NCBI GenBank assembly: GCA_022059125.1
Contig: JAEUWY010000005.1
Coordinates: 1,426,001 to 1,490,000, forward strand
Source of the DNA: Corynespora cassiicola
Lineage: Eukaryota > Ascomycota > Dothideomycetes > Pleosporales > Corynesporascaceae
DNA: 64,000 nt
Reading direction: 5' to 3'
Shown here piece by piece: positions 22,156 through 34,842 of the stretch (its first letter is position 1; every line of letters starts with the position of its first letter). The position numbers were made by a program, and so were the translations under genes. Under the pieces are notes generated by a model. The model was given only the letters and a program-made list of their open reading frames with translations, searched no databases and was not told the DNA's origin.

Positions 22156-22908
22156 AGACGTGGATAGGGCACGCACCGGCCTCCTTTTCCTAGTCTTCCT
22201 GCCTCAAGTGTTCCTTGCACGAGTGTACCCTTAGCTCCTTGGTCCCGAATAAGTTGGATGGAATGGTTTCGGCGTATGTATCTCCTACGAACAGTGTAAG
22301 CTACCACGGTAGCCTTGGTCTGTAGTGGTCCCTTTCCCTTTTTTTTGATTCCCCTTGGCCGTGTTCTTTTCGTGTTCTGCAATACCAAATGTACGACTCC
22401 GGTGGGCTGCGGCGCTTGTGTAGTAGGAGCACGTCTGGTCTGGACCTTGGACGTTTGCTACAACTGCGCGTTGCGGACCCGCTGTGGCGAGCCGAGGGTT
22501 GTAATTCTGAGTTTTTTTTAGCGTTGCGGATAGCTAGTGAGTCGTGTAGGTGCGAATACCACTGTATTTCTGCGAGCTCTGGCAGGCGGCATGACGTGCG
22601 TGCATTGGGGCTTTCTGTTGCTGTTTGCGCGCGCACGCACACGCACGCCATCGTAGATGAAAGGGAGATACATCACTGTGGCTGAAGCGATGGACATGTT
22701 CTAAAGGACATGAAAACAAAAAGAATGAAGTATATTCAAATAGCTTGCTTGAACCGACCAGATAGCTCGTAGAAACGCAATAGGCCCCTTGGAAGAGGCA
22801 CCATATCCAACCCCGCTAGCCCGATTATCCTTTGAGAAATTAACACATCTCGCCCGCAACATCAACAACAACAACAATAGCAAAAAAAAAAAATAACAGT
22901 CCAATATT
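22156..22908. other. Intergenic between convergent HMG-box and CLC genes
   Basis: 3' regions of two convergent genes. Contains CA-rich (gcgcgcacgcacacgcacgc near 22630) and poly-A tracts near 22880. No gene recognised. Confidence 0.5.
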
Positions 22909-25444
22909 TCATTCCTCTTTCCCTTCCTCCTTTAGCTTCTCCAAAAACGCCACCACCCTCTTCTTAATCACGACCCCGACCAGCGCCCCCGTCCCCTCCT
23001 CCGTCACACACAGATACCTCAACCCGAGCTTGGCAAACATCTCGACGGCATACTCGAGCGGCGCCTTGGCGCAGATGGTGAGCGGCGTGCGGTCGACAAA
23101 GGGCGAAAAGTCGACTTCGAGGACCTCGGGCGCGGGGTCGTCGTCGGTGAGGTGGCCCAGGAGGCGGATGCGAAAGTCGTTTGGGGAATGCAGGGGCGAG
23201 CTGGGGCATAGCTTTTCGAGACCGAATTCGAGCTCGGATTGCGAGATGTAGCCTTGTAGGATGGGGGGTGTTGGGTGGTCGGTGGGTGAGGAAGACGGGG
23301 AGGGAGGGTGGGATTGGACGAGGACGAGGCCCGCGTCCATGAGGCCTCTTTCTTTCAACCTCTCCAGCTTCTCCTTCAATAGGGAGTATGGCACCGTATT
23401 GCTGGGTGGCACATGCACCATGATTTCTTCCATTGTCTGCTTGGGGGGCACCAGCACCTCTGCGAGCATCTTCCTGCTGCCTCGCACCACGCTCATGGCT
23501 GTGTCCGGGTCCAGGAACGGGTGGCCCAGCACTGTCTGGGCAAGGTCGTACACTCCATCCGAGGAGATGGCGTCTGCCACCCACTTGGCCACGAGGATGG
23601 CAAGCATGTGCGGGATCGTGTAGTCGAGCTGGCCCGTGAGCTCGAACATGATGACGGCGAGAGAGATGGTCATGCGAGAGACACCAGCTAGGAAGGCGGC
23701 GGCCCCCACCATGGCGAAAATTCCCGGAGAGATGGTGGGAGGGAGTGCTTGTGCTAGGAGACGGCCGAAGAGTGCGCCTGCGTCCAGGGCTGGAATTATG
23801 ACTCCCGAGGGCACTTTGCAGCCAAAGGTTATGATTGTCAAGACGAGCTTCGTCAAGGTGCCATGGGCCAGCCAGCCAATGTAGGCCCAGTTCGCGTCTT
23901 TGTCGCTACCATGCTGCTGTTCGCGATGTGCTTCGTTGGCACAAACCCACGACTGTGCCGACACGTCCGTTTTGCAATCGACAAGCAAATTCTTGATGAT
24001 TACATCCCCAGGCTCTCGAGTTAGGGGATTGGGGAATTGCAGCAGAGCCGTAGCGAGCACCACCAGGAACACCTCGAACACAGGGTTCCGCTTTATTATT
24101 GTGAACGCGCGGAACCACTTCGACCACAAGAAGTTCAGTTTACAAAACAGACCACCAAAGACGCCGCCACATACGCCTAGCAGGACGAAAACAAGATAAT
24201 GTACTGGTTGGTAATCGGTTCCGTAGTTGGTCTCAAAGAGCACCAGCTTCCCCGTGCCGGTCGGGTTCAGTGCCTTGAGCACGATGGCAGCGAACAGGCT
24301 ACACAAGAACGCACGCCAGAGCACCTTTCGTGGGAAGTAAGTACTGATCTCTTCGTAGCTGAAGAGGACACCCCCAATTGGAGCACCAAAAGCAACGCTT
24401 AGGCCTGAAGCGCATGCTGAGCTCAGCAGCTCTCTCATTTTGCGGCCGTTGGAAGCGTATTTGGGTATTTGGTTTCCGACGAGCCATCCTACGCACGTTG
24501 ATATGTGTACGAAAGGGCCTTCCTTTCCGAGGCACATGCCTGTGGCTACTGCAAAGATGGAGCCCAGGGCCTTTACAAGGAGGACTTGGAGAGAGAGGAA
24601 GTTGGGTATTACGAAGCCAGAAAGTATGGTTTTGATCTCCGGAATGCCTGAGCCAGAAGCCATAAATATGGTCTTTCCTGGTGGGTGTTGAGTCGACGAT
24701 GTTGAAGAAGTCTGAGTGGTTTCTGTCCCATTGGTTGGAAGCGTAGCTTTGGATGACGCCCCGGGCGATACGGACGGAAGAGTGGACTTTGTGAGCATCG
24801 TAGCGCTTGAGCTGATGATACCGAAGACGAGCGCCATGCCAACATAGATTGCGAATGCACTTGTATAATTGTTGGTCCATACCCTAAAATCCGTGCATTC
24901 ACCTGCTAGTCCAGGTCTATGTGCAAGAAGCAACGGCGTTCGCCCATTGCAGCATGCGTCTCTATTGAGGAAGGGGTTCGTGGTGCAGTAACCCAGCTTC
25001 AAGTCTGATACAGTGGCAACAGCGACATCGACTACAAAAGCGACGCATGCAGTGAGGGTGCCGATGATTACTACAGCAAGCCATCCCGAGCTCGCATCAA
25101 GCAGAGAGAGAAGATTGTACCGAATGCCTCTGCGAGAGTGTATGTAGCGGAAACGGTACGAGTCTTTGACCTATGGCTTCTTGTTACAGAACTTCATTAT
25201 TCAAACATGCGAAACTTCGTACCAGGTCATGTAGCCAGTCTATTGTCGTATAGTCATTGTATGGCAACCTTTCTCCGACGGTGCTTACGGCCATCTGCTG
25301 CTCTTCCTTCGTCACCGTGGACGAGATGATTGATTGGGCCTCCTCATCTTGGTCGTGCTGGATCTCGGACAATCGACGGTCGTTAGCTATGTGATAAAGG
25401 AGAGCGGTACGCTCCGTGGCAGAAACGGAGTCTAGCGGCATCAT
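22909..25444 (-). CDS. CLC-family chloride channel / transporter
   Basis: Voltage-gated chloride channel or Cl-/H+ antiporter of intracellular membranes (yeast Gef1 relatives). Two exons: 25444..25223 and 25170..22909, separated by a 52-bp GT-AG intron, giving 827 residues. The acidic cytosolic N-terminus of about 75 residues is followed by NLLSLLDASSGWLAVVIIG as the first membrane segment. The CLC selectivity motifs are GSGIPEIKTILSGFV, GKEGPFVH (gating glutamate present) and GVIIPALDAGALFGR. The Glu in GKEGP is kept. Two C-terminal CBS domains follow (PKQTMEEIMVHVPPS and FVDRTPLTICAKAPLEYAVE). They are split by a Pro/Ser-rich loop. A Ser/Thr-rich loop after the second helix is unusually long. 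Whether it acts as a channel or an exchanger cannot be decided here. Confidence 0.94.
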
Positions 25445-26772
25445 GGCAATGGTCTGTTTAACTCATTGGTGCCACCTAATTGTGTCGTGAAGGAGGGAGC
25501 CATTGCGCCAGGCTCGAGGTTGACAGAGACGGCTGGCAGTGACGCAGTGCTGCAGATAGGCCATGGCAATATCCTTGCATCTTATCACGCCGCGGAGAAT
25601 GAAGGCTGGATTGTCTTGTGGTGGCTTGGAGATCCGGGGAATCAGTGTTCCAGACGCTGGAGTGGCAGAGATAAGGATAAGGAACGCGGCAGGAGCTGCG
25701 GAGATCAATAACAGTATGCGACTAACCGCATCGAGGCAACCCTCTGAACAGGACCCGGAGCTCTCGCGAGGTTGCAGAGAGTGGGAGCTAGGCTTTCCTC
25801 CGATGCCAGTATTTCTTTTGTAGAAAAGCAAACTACGATAGGCACATGACATCAGGCAATGTTAGCATGATTGTACGAAAGCCAATTCGTGACTGAGACG
25901 CGACATTGCTGCATACTGATCCGTCCCTTTTACTCCATGGAGGGAGTCTGGGAACATGTAAACTTCACAGTGCAGAAATATCCATGTAAGAAACGTTAAA
26001 TTTTTCCAGTTGCTTCTCATTACGATTTAATACGCCCTCGGGTGACGTAACACTACCAGCGGTAGCTGGCTGATTAGCTAGCTACAAGTCTTGCACCAGA
26101 TGCAGACGCCATGAAGAATATGCAGCCCATGAGCAAGGGAATATGCACAAATAGATATAGGAATAGAAAGAAGGTGTTTAGAAAATAAGAGAAAGACAGT
26201 AGTGTCGAGTGCAGGCTAGCCGGCAGGAGGAGGCCGTACAGGGGCATGCTACAGGAGTATTTACAAGGCGAGGTACATGGGGCGGAGGCAGGAGTTGACG
26301 CCCGGGAGCGTCGGGTATCTGTAGCGACCGGCCGCGAAGCAATCGCTTCGTGTTTTGCAGCGTGCAATAGGGAATGTAGCAAAAGATAGAAAAAAAGGAG
26401 CAGGAGAGGTATTCGCGCGACGCTCAAGCGCGGGATCAAGCACTTCAAAAACAGAGGTCCAGCAGTAGTTGAAAGAGAACAGAAATGGTAAGTTAGAGGG
26501 ACGCCCGGCGCTAGCAAATGCATGCTCAGAACAGAAAGCGACTTGCAGTAGAGGGAGGTCGAAAGAGGGTGTAAAGAGAGTCGTGAACTAGACTCGCTGG
26601 CACTTTTGGTGAACTCGCATTGCAGCTGGTTGCAGGAAACCGCCCGATATACCCAGCCTGCTCGGCGAGGTTGAGAAGAGGTACCGCCTCGGACGAAAGG
26701 TAAGGTCATTAAGACAGCGATGTGTCATCAACAGCGCTGTTGACATGTGCTCATTTCAAAGAGTGAATACGA
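25445..26772. other. Intergenic, 1.3 kb
   Basis: CLC promoter at the left and the 3' region of the kelch gene at the right. A 211-codon minus-strand frame (26074-26709) is rich in Leu, Ser and Phe without family resemblance and is read as UTR. Confidence 0.45.
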
Positions 26773-29124
26773 TCACCTCCCAGCACCCAGGTTCAGCCAG
26801 GACATGTCTTGCTCGCCGGGTGGCTTGCCGCCTTGCGCGCCATCGCGCTGGCCTGGGAACACGGTGACCGTGCTCTCACGCTCGGGATGGAATGGCGCAC
26901 GAGGCACAGGCACACTCGGGTAATAGGTACTGAGGTTGCTCTGATCCTTTGACTTGGCTTCCATGTCGCCGGCGCTGCCTGGGAAGACGGTGACGGTGCT
27001 GTTGCGCTCTATTGGCTCCCCGAGACGAGGGCCACCCGGATAGAAAGAACTGTAGTTGCTCTTCGGATAGAAGGAGCTTGTGTTGTCGGGGTAGTAAGAG
27101 CTGGCTGCGTCACGCCTGTCCTCGATGACCATGCTGCCCGTGTAGGCGCTACTTGGAGGACGATCGTAGTCGCCGACGGGTGTCCAGCTTTCTACAGGCG
27201 CACGAGCGTAATCATCATTACGACTGTGGAAGGATCTAACGCTACCATTCGAGTTGGCCCGTCCAAGCTCTGCTTGCATCGGTTGATGTGGCAGGTTCTC
27301 CTGAGAATTGCCAAGCGTTGGACTTCCAGTGGCGACCTTGCTGAGACGTTGTCCATCGAAATTGGGAATCTGTAGTGGAGGTATTGTCTGTGCTTGGCTG
27401 TAGAACTTGGAGTTGGTGTACATGGACTGGCTGCCGGTGCTGGTCCTTTCCGACGCAAAGGTTGACCGATCTGAGGGCATGTTGGCGAGGTTTGTTGCTT
27501 CGTTGTTGGCAAAGTATTTGCTCCATCCGGAGCTTCGGCTTCGGCTGACATTTGCAGCTGGTGGCACACGGCCAGAGTTTTGGCGGACGATCCTCTCTTC
27601 AATGGGCTCAGGTTTGAGGTCGAATTTGGACATTTCCATGGGTTCAGAGTATCCGAGAGGACTCTTCTTTGTAACCAGACCCGCCGTGCTAGCATCGCTG
27701 CCCATTGGACCAAGGCCCCTCTTATGGCTTCCTCCTTTGCCACTGATGATGGCCAGCGACGTCGTGGACTCATTGCCCGACTTGGGATAAGTCTGGCTGA
27801 TGGAGCCCCCGGCCTCGTGCATGAAGTCGGCTCCTCGGTCGGCGAAACTGAGTCTGTCCTTCTCAACATAGCCCGACTGCTGTGCCTTCTTATTCTTAGC
27901 CTTCCTATACTTCAGGCAGAACAGGAGCAATATCAGGATGGCAGCGATGCCGAAGATGGTTCCGAGCGTGGCGCCAAGAACTGTGAGCATTTTGCTCTTG
28001 TTGTTGACAGCGGCAGGTGCGGCAGCGGCAGTCACGCTAGCAGAAGCTGCTGCGGTCGAATCGACTGAAGAAGTCGGTGAAGCGGTGGAGGTTGAAGAGG
28101 GTGTGGATTGAATCACAGCTTGTTCTTGAGCGAACAGGGCAGTCGTGTTCATCCAAGCGTTGGCCTGTTGGTCGAACACGCACAGCGGGTCTTGCGTGCT
28201 TCCTCCACTGACAACGGCAAGGCCATTCTCATCCTGAGCTAGCGAGTATTTTGAACGAGTGACGGTAGATGCATAGGTCGAGTTGTAAGCTGGCCAGTCC
28301 TGGATCGTCACCCTCTTCGTCTTGTCTCCACTGCTCTGTTCACCAACCATAGTTCCGGGAGCAGCAGGCTTTCCGCCTTTGGTCAGCAGCGCGACGCGCC
28401 TAACCTCGTTCGGGGACTTGCCCATGTCGAACATCTCCAAGACCCTGCTTCCATCATCTCCTGAGACTACAGCACACTGCACTTGGTCCTGGTTGGCAAT
28501 TGGTTCCTCGAGCGTCACGCCGACGTTCATCCAACCCTCGCTAGGGCTGAAGGTGAAAACTGCTGTATTCGAAGTACTTCCTCCGACCATGACTGCGTGG
28601 CTGTCGTCCCATGGCATAAGCATGGGCTGAACTGATGGAGGGGCATCTGCAGCTGGAAAGCCGCGGACGGCGTAAGGGGCCTCGGTGTTGATGAGGAAGG
28701 TCGACGATGATGGACCTGTATCATCTGACTGGGCGCCGGAGTAGACGAGGATATCCTTGGACTCGTTCAGGTAAATGGCGGCGTGGTTCTTTCGGTTTTG
28801 CGTGACCCATGACTCTGCACGCACCCAATCCCACTTCTTTGTTGCGAAAGTGTAGTGCATCAGGCCTGGGTAATCCCACGTGGACGCAGTCTCGTTTGGA
28901 GAACCGCCGACAATGTAAAGCTTGGCCGCCTTTGCGTCGCCACCCGGCACTGCCTTCACACACTGCGCGCCCGTCAACGAGATATCCATGGGCTCCTTCT
29001 TCCATTTTGCTCCTTCCTCGAGACCTAGCGACTGGAAGCCGGCGGACGAATATGCGTAGAGGGTTCCATCGTGGATGACGGTGCAGTGGCCGTCCAACGG
29101 GTAGGCGGGTTTCGGGACGTTCAT
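26773..29124 (-). CDS. Kelch-type beta-propeller single-pass membrane protein
   Basis: A single exon of 783 residues. Residues 1-~330 form a kelch/galactose-oxidase-like beta-propeller: repeated segments such as KLYIVGGSPNETAST, DILVYSGAQ, HAVMVGGSTSNTA and GLAVVSGGSTQ mark the blades. A Ser/Thr/Ala-rich stalk follows (TPSSTSTASPTSSVDST), then one membrane helix (LTVLGATLGTIFGIAAILIL), a basic stop-transfer KYRKAKNKK and a ~370-residue disordered cytosolic tail. The tail contains paired motifs STVTVFPG (twice) and repeats of SS(F/Y)YP, possible adaptor or phosphorylation sites. The layout suggests a surface sensor. No cleavable signal peptide is visible at MNVPKPAYPLDGHC, so membrane insertion would rely on the internal helix. 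The function is unknown. Confidence 0.88.
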   Translation of the reverse strand: MNVPKPAYPLDGHCTVIHDGTLYAYSSAGFQSLGLEEGAKWKKEPMDISLTGAQCVKAVPGGDAKAAKLYIVGGSPNETASTWDYPGLMHYTFATKKWDWVRAESWVTQNRKNHAAIYLNESKDILVYSGAQSDDTGPSSSTFLINTEAPYAVRGFPAADAPPSVQPMLMPWDDSHAVMVGGSTSNTAVFTFSPSEGWMNVGVTLEEPIANQDQVQCAVVSGDDGSRVLEMFDMGKSPNEVRRVALLTKGGKPAAPGTMVGEQSSGDKTKRVTIQDWPAYNSTYASTVTRSKYSLAQDENGLAVVSGGSTQDPLCVFDQQANAWMNTTALFAQEQAVIQSTPSSTSTASPTSSVDSTAAASASVTAAAAPAAVNNKSKMLTVLGATLGTIFGIAAILILLLFCLKYRKAKNKKAQQSGYVEKDRLSFADRGADFMHEAGGSISQTYPKSGNESTTSLAIISGKGGSHKRGLGPMGSDASTAGLVTKKSPLGYSEPMEMSKFDLKPEPIEERIVRQNSGRVPPAANVSRSRSSGWSKYFANNEATNLANMPSDRSTFASERTSTGSQSMYTNSKFYSQAQTIPPLQIPNFDGQRLSKVATGSPTLGNSQENLPHQPMQAELGRANSNGSVRSFHSRNDDYARAPVESWTPVGDYDRPPSSAYTGSMVIEDRRDAASSYYPDNTSSFYPKSNYSSFYPGGPRLGEPIERNSTVTVFPGSAGDMEAKSKDQSNLSTYYPSVPVPRAPFHPERESTVTVFPGQRDGAQGGKPPGEQDMSWLNLGAGR

Positions 29125-29897
29125 GATAGGTAGAGATCGACAGGAGATCCGGCTGGCGTGTGGGCGAAAGCGAAGGAATAAGCAAAATTGAGTTTGTAAC
29201 TCACGACTCGAACGAAATTTCCGGTTGGTGGTCGTCTAGCATGCCAGCTGATATCTCATAACGGGATGGGCGTGTCCGAAAAGAAGAATAGATGACGTGC
29301 GTCAGAAGAGCGCGACCCTGTGGCGCGGAGAGCGGAGAGCAGGCGACAATGGCTTGGGTTCCCGTTCCACCTTGTCTCTAGCCGGGAGCCGGGCAGGGGA
29401 AAAAGCAAGCGGAGGGGTTCGGCCAAAGGCGCAGTGGCAGTGGCAGTGGCAGCAGCAGGATGCTAGGGGAATAGGAGCGGCAATGGGCTGATGGCGCCGA
29501 CAAAAAGCTGTAGAGGGGAGCTGGAGCGGCAGCAGAGGTCAGTGGTCGGGGTGCGATCAACGGCTGGCCAGGTCGACGTACTCGAATCGAAGACAGATTT
29601 CAGAGGGGACGCGTGTGCGACGACGTCTCTGGCGGGAACGATGGGGGTGACGGCGTCGGATTGAGGGTTCGAGGCCAGTCAGGCTTGGGGGAGAGTGAGC
29701 GACGGGGGGAACACTCTGTCAAAGAGGCGGGCGAGGAGTGCGCGGTGGTTGTGCAAAAGGAGAGGAAGCAGCACAGCACAGCGGTGTGCAGGATGGCAGG
29801 CCGGGCAGTGAGGCCGTTCAGGCTGTCGAGAGCAGCGGCTGGGGAGGAGAGGCAGCGAGCCTGAGTGAAGGAGAGAGTCCGGGCTGGGCTGGTCGCA

Positions 29898-30005
29898 GGC
29901 GAAGGGGTCGCATGGGGAGCATGGGCAGCGTGGGCGACAGGGACGACATGGGAGGCATGGGCGCATGGGCGTGGGCGCATGGGCAGCATGGGCAGCATGG
30001 GGGGG
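29898..30005. repeat. Imperfect GGGCATGGGCAG / GGGCGCATG low-complexity repeat
   Basis: Interrupted repeats of CATGGGCAGCATGGG and CATGGGCGCATGGGCG in a GC-rich leader region. Not coding by any recognised family. Confidence 0.6.
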
Positions 30006-30850
30006 GCAGCCACGGGCGGGCAAGGGCTGGCATGGCGGACGGGCAGGGTTTGGGCCAAACGAGCCTAGCACGCACGGCACGAGCGACGGTGAGACCTGCA
30101 GCGGACCTTGGGCCCTCGACGGCCGCCAGGGGCACGACGTGAAACAGCCAATAGGGCCGGGCGCCGCCGCGGCGCTGATTCGTTGCAGCCCCTGACCCTA
30201 ACTGCTGCTAGGCCAGCCTCGGTGGCCTCTTTTTAGCCCAGCCCGCCGGTGCGCTGCGCAGCGACAAACACCACGGCCGTCGGATCGCGGTGAACACCCT
30301 CCCAGCGCCCGCGCCGCCGCCCAGCCCGACTGGAGCTCCTGAACCGCTGGGCCGCCCGGCTGCCAGCTTCCAGCGCGCTGCGTCGTGCGTGCGGCTGCGG
30401 GGCTGCCCGCCCGCGAGGGTGCCAGCCTGCCTGGGTGACTTCATCGTCGCTGATCCGAATTACACCCTGTGCTGCGCGTCCTGCGCGTGCTGCGCGACCT
30501 GCCTGAGGGCTGCCCCCAAGCCCGCGCAAGCCTCTTGTCGTGAAACTGCGACGTGACTGCGCGCGCAGGGATTCGTCGTCATTTCCCGCCCGTTCACGAA
30601 TCACCCTGACCGCTCCGACGCCCGACCTTTCCTCGACGGTTTTGGCACGAGGCTGCTTTTGTGTCCGCTGCCCATGCGGCTTAACCGCGAGCGCCCTAGC
30701 CAGCTTGCCGACCTTCCCTCTGGCCTGACAGTTCGCCGTACGCGCCGCCGTCGTGCTGCTGCCATGCTGCTGGAGCCTCTTGTGTGCAGCAAACACGGCA
30801 GCCGTCAGCCTCGCACGCTCGCAGCCATTCCTTTCCTCCTCCAATCTCGC

Positions 30851-30918
30851 CCACCACCACCACATCATCATCACCACCACCACCACCACCACCATCGCCA
30901 TCGCCATCGCAGCCCGTC
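30851..30918. repeat. CAC/CAT trinucleotide and CATCGC repeat
   Basis: Runs of CAC with interspersed CAT, followed by CATCGC hexamers. One frame would encode poly-His, but no surrounding gene is seen. Confidence 0.8.
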
Positions 30919-33900
30919 ACCCTCGAGCCACAATCGCACGGCAGTGATTCGCCGCCGACGCCGCGTGATTGCACCATCGCACTCTCTCCAGCCGCGCGCG
31001 ACATATCCAGCGTATTCCAGCCCTCCAGCTATACGACCAGCGCCAAAACCTCCCTACTGAGGTCTGATTCGGAACAACCTGCCCTCCGTACCGCCCTCTC
31101 ATTGGCTCGCCTCCCCCTTAGTCATTAGACCCCATCCTCGCCTGCCTCTCGCGTAGCCCGCCCAGCGCCCTCCCCTTTTGTTCGACAAGACCGCCGTGCT
31201 CGCCATCGCCTTGTCAATGACAATCAACCGTCTGCGCACACGCCCGCCAAATGCCCGCATCCGGCTGCCTGCTCCATGGCCGTTTTCGCTCCAATTTACC
31301 CTCGCTGCCACCGGATTCGTCGCGCTCCATGTACCTTCATTAACCATACGGCCTTCTCGCCATACCATTGCGGACACTAACAGCAATCTCTGCCTGGTGG
31401 CCATTCTAGAAGCCTTTCTCCGGCTCCGGCGCTGCCCTCCAAAGATTACGCGCAATCAATCAATCTGAGTCTGACCCCGCTGAGCCTCGGTGCCGGCAAC
31501 TCTCCCAACAGCATGGGACGCTGTCAGGAATCTTACTGCAGTCTAGCGGCTGGCAGCGTCATCCCATTTCCAAACGGTCGTCGCCCCGGCCGCTTGGCTC
31601 GATGCAGCCGACAACCCCACCGGCCCATTCCACCTACCTAGCCTACACTCCCGTCTCGTCTCGTGAGCCTCTTCCCATCTGTCGCTACAAGTGTCGTCGC
31701 TTCTACTCATGGCAGCTCGCTTCTCTCCTCGCATGACACTGTCGTTTCGATCGCTCTCTAGCGTCCTTGTTGCCTCAGTCCACCCGTTCCTTATGCGAAA
31801 CCACCAGGCCCCACGCTCCCGCGTATACGAGCCCAAAACGGGAATTAAATTGGCCTGTTGTTTTGGTTCATACACCCCATCATATGTTTCGTTATGCGTC
31901 AATTTTCCGTCGCACTTGTGTGTCCCGAAGGATTTGCCTGGGCCCAAAAGTTTCCTCCATCACTTATGCGTTTGAGGTCTAGGCTTAGGTCCGACTGCTG
32001 AAACCCTACCCCACTGCGGTATGCGATCGCACGTGTGAGATGCGGGCAGATGCTGGCTATCCACACAGCACGAGGTGTCTTCTCGCAGCAATATCCTGGC
32101 GTGAACGGCCCCATCGAGATGTCACCTCGAGCCCTATACAAGAGCCTCCTGCATCCAGAGAATTCGCATGCATTCAGAAGCAGGAAGCCATTTACTGCTG
32201 ACACGCCCAGGGAAAAGGTTGCGTCTACCAGGCTCTTGTCTTCAGTGGCTTGTGATACCAATACTCATGGTGATCGCAGGATTTGTTTATCGTCTCAGAC
32301 CCTGCCCTACCAGCAGTCACGGAACCCATGCCCTGGAACGCGCGGGTGGAGATACCCTGAGGCTCCCCTATCGGACCCGACGCCTTATTAAATAAGATGG
32401 ACTTGAGGTAGCCAGTGTCGGATGCGAACAGCGGCTCTTGATTCATTACCTGCAGGTCGTACAGAATCATCAATTGTCACATCTGGACAACTTTTCCGCG
32501 CCCCCATGCTCGCTCTCGCTGGCATGATACCAGAGTACAACCCATCGCCGGCAAACGTGTTCGAGTCTTTGCAGTCTCTGCAATGGTTTTGAGTCTTGTG
32601 GGACTGTGAAGCCAGGACGCTCTCCTGCTACACCAACAATATCGAACAAGATCAACTTTTGATGGCAGCAATAATGCCACGCAACCAAGCCGATGACTAT
32701 CTTGATGACGACATTAACCGTCTGGTTCAAGGATATTGGTGTAGCAAATTGGCCAAACTCTGGACTTCAGTGCCCCACGAGAGCATGGACTTCGACTTTG
32801 TGCGGGGCCGGCTTCTGCTTCTGTGTGTCAGCTGCTGACCACGCAATACATTGAGGCGCCAACACATGCTCCGCCCCATCGCCTTGTTCGGTCCGGACGC
32901 CTGACTTCGAATAGCTCACTGCCCTCCGCTTGGTGGCAACATGTTGCTCGTCGGTGTGCTGTGGAAACATTCCGTATGACCAAAGCAATATCTAGGGGCG
33001 ATATGGGTTGGGTGGGCACATCTTGCATCCCACTCCTCGAATGAGGCCCCGCCAGCGCCGAATGACCGAGTGTCCAGGGTTATGGTGTTGCACTGCACTC
33101 CACATCCGCCACCACGCGCTAACAAGCAGTGCGCCGCTGTGGAGACGCGCTGAGGCCCGAAACGAACGACAAACTGCCATCACCGCGGTCACCACAAAAC
33201 AGGAGGTTGCAAACACTCGGGGTACTATGTTGCCTCGCATTTCTTCGTCGGTGGGGCAACGGAAATACGGACTTGGAAAGCGCACTGTACGACATCACTG
33301 TGGTATTAGGTTGCTTACTGATGAGCATAACGCACGCAGTCCGGGGCTCGGACATCCTTCGACAGCTTCTCGCTGAGCCTTGATTCTCATGGCAACTTCC
33401 GTCGTCCGTAGTTAATCTGCGGTCCGTTCCTCACGCAATATCCCACGACAATACGCCGGCTTCATTTACTAAGCCGAATATTCAGGATTTGACTACTGCA
33501 AGGTCATCACCCCTACTATGACCCCAAGAATCTTGGAGCGTTGGACTCGCGGGACACAAGCCCCTCGAGTAGAGCGTGAGTCCCACCTACTGGTTGGCTG
33601 TGGCCCTTCGTGAGACTTGGAATGGTGTACTTTCTGCAGCACATTCTGCTTCCAGTCAAGTTGAAGTAATGCATAGGCAACCGAAAGGGGTACCTTCCAA
33701 AATAACAACAGGAATCGTCGATCCCATCCTGCTTCGCCAAAGATTTATTTTCGGTGGCCGAATCAAAACCACAATGGTTGTCGACCCTGATTCTTACATG
33801 AACTAAGCCTAGAAAGGGAGCTACCAGAATGCGATTGCTTAGCGAACCGTCACGCGCATGGGGTCTCAGTTATACAACACGGTCTATTTTGACCGTATTT

Positions 33901-34842
33901 CGATCCTCCGGAGGATTCTAGGGAGCGGCGCGATCCAGGGCTGACGGAATGTTCTAGGAGAATAAGGGCTACGCCTCGATGCCCTGCACGCCCGATCTAG
34001 ATCTGGCTACAAATAGCGCAGTCATCAAGGGCGTTCGCCCTAATCGTTGCCAATGGAACATGTGATGGAGGCCAATGGCATGGCGCATGCGCAAGTGTCC
34101 TCTGGTGTTGGGGCCTAGCGTTCGGGTCAAGGCCATCCGATTCTGAGTTAGCTGTCTGATTCCTGTCTGAGGTGCAAAGGCATTCCATGATACCGCGAGG
34201 GATTTTCTACATGCTACTGTCGCAAGAAGGCTGGCATCTAGTGAGAAACGTGCCATCGTCTATCTGGCTGTTGATAAGGTATACTCGTCTAATCCCTGAT
34301 GTCACTCCTGCGTCAAGACCCCTTAGCCAGAGAAGCGTCGCGTACGGCTTCCATTTGGCTCTTGACCAAGGAACAACCGTGGAACTCTCAGGATCGACTC
34401 TTTATCTTAACTAGTGAAAATGTATCGGTGGGCTTGCAAGGTTCCCAGATAAGCTTTAGTGGGCCTATTGCAGTGTCCTCCAACAGAGATGATACCTTCA
34501 GCTGCCAAGCGTAGATTTCATTTTCGCCACCCGTCTAGCATAATACACTTTAGTACGCCCTCTTCATCACCATACCTAGGTACCACCGTGAGCATTGCTC
34601 GAGACACATCATCTAGTATTCGAGAAGTAAAGTGGAAGTATCCGGGATTCGCTTTCCATCATCTTTGGGATCAACTTCCGTCTGCCCGGTCGTGCAATCC
34701 CAACAAGGGTCACTCCCCCCTAAGCCCCCAAACCTTCTACGGTTCTGGCCGTTGAACTACGGCTGAGTCATGGAGTATAGAGAAAGACTTTCTAAATTAT
34801 CAGGATGGGTCTAATCAATCTCTCTAAATCTAGTCGGATATT

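Larger units (their letters stand above)
29125..34842. other. Gene-free 5.7 kb region
   Basis: The left ~2 kb (29125-31100) is GC-rich and probably contains the kelch gene promoter and 5' leader, with low-complexity GGGCAT and CAC/CAT repeats. The rest is nearer average composition. Many open frames of 60-220 codons occur on all frames, but none carries a recognisable domain or a coherent exon chain. I see no transposon signature. Decayed sequence cannot be excluded. Confidence 0.5.

Noticed and set aside
26074..26709. 211-codon minus-strand frame rich in Leu, Ser and Phe
   Set aside because: Directly downstream of the kelch gene on the same strand and without domain, so it is read as 3' UTR.
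30851..30918. Possible poly-His protein or CRISPR-like array
   Set aside because: A simple trinucleotide repeat with no spacers. This is eukaryotic nuclear DNA.
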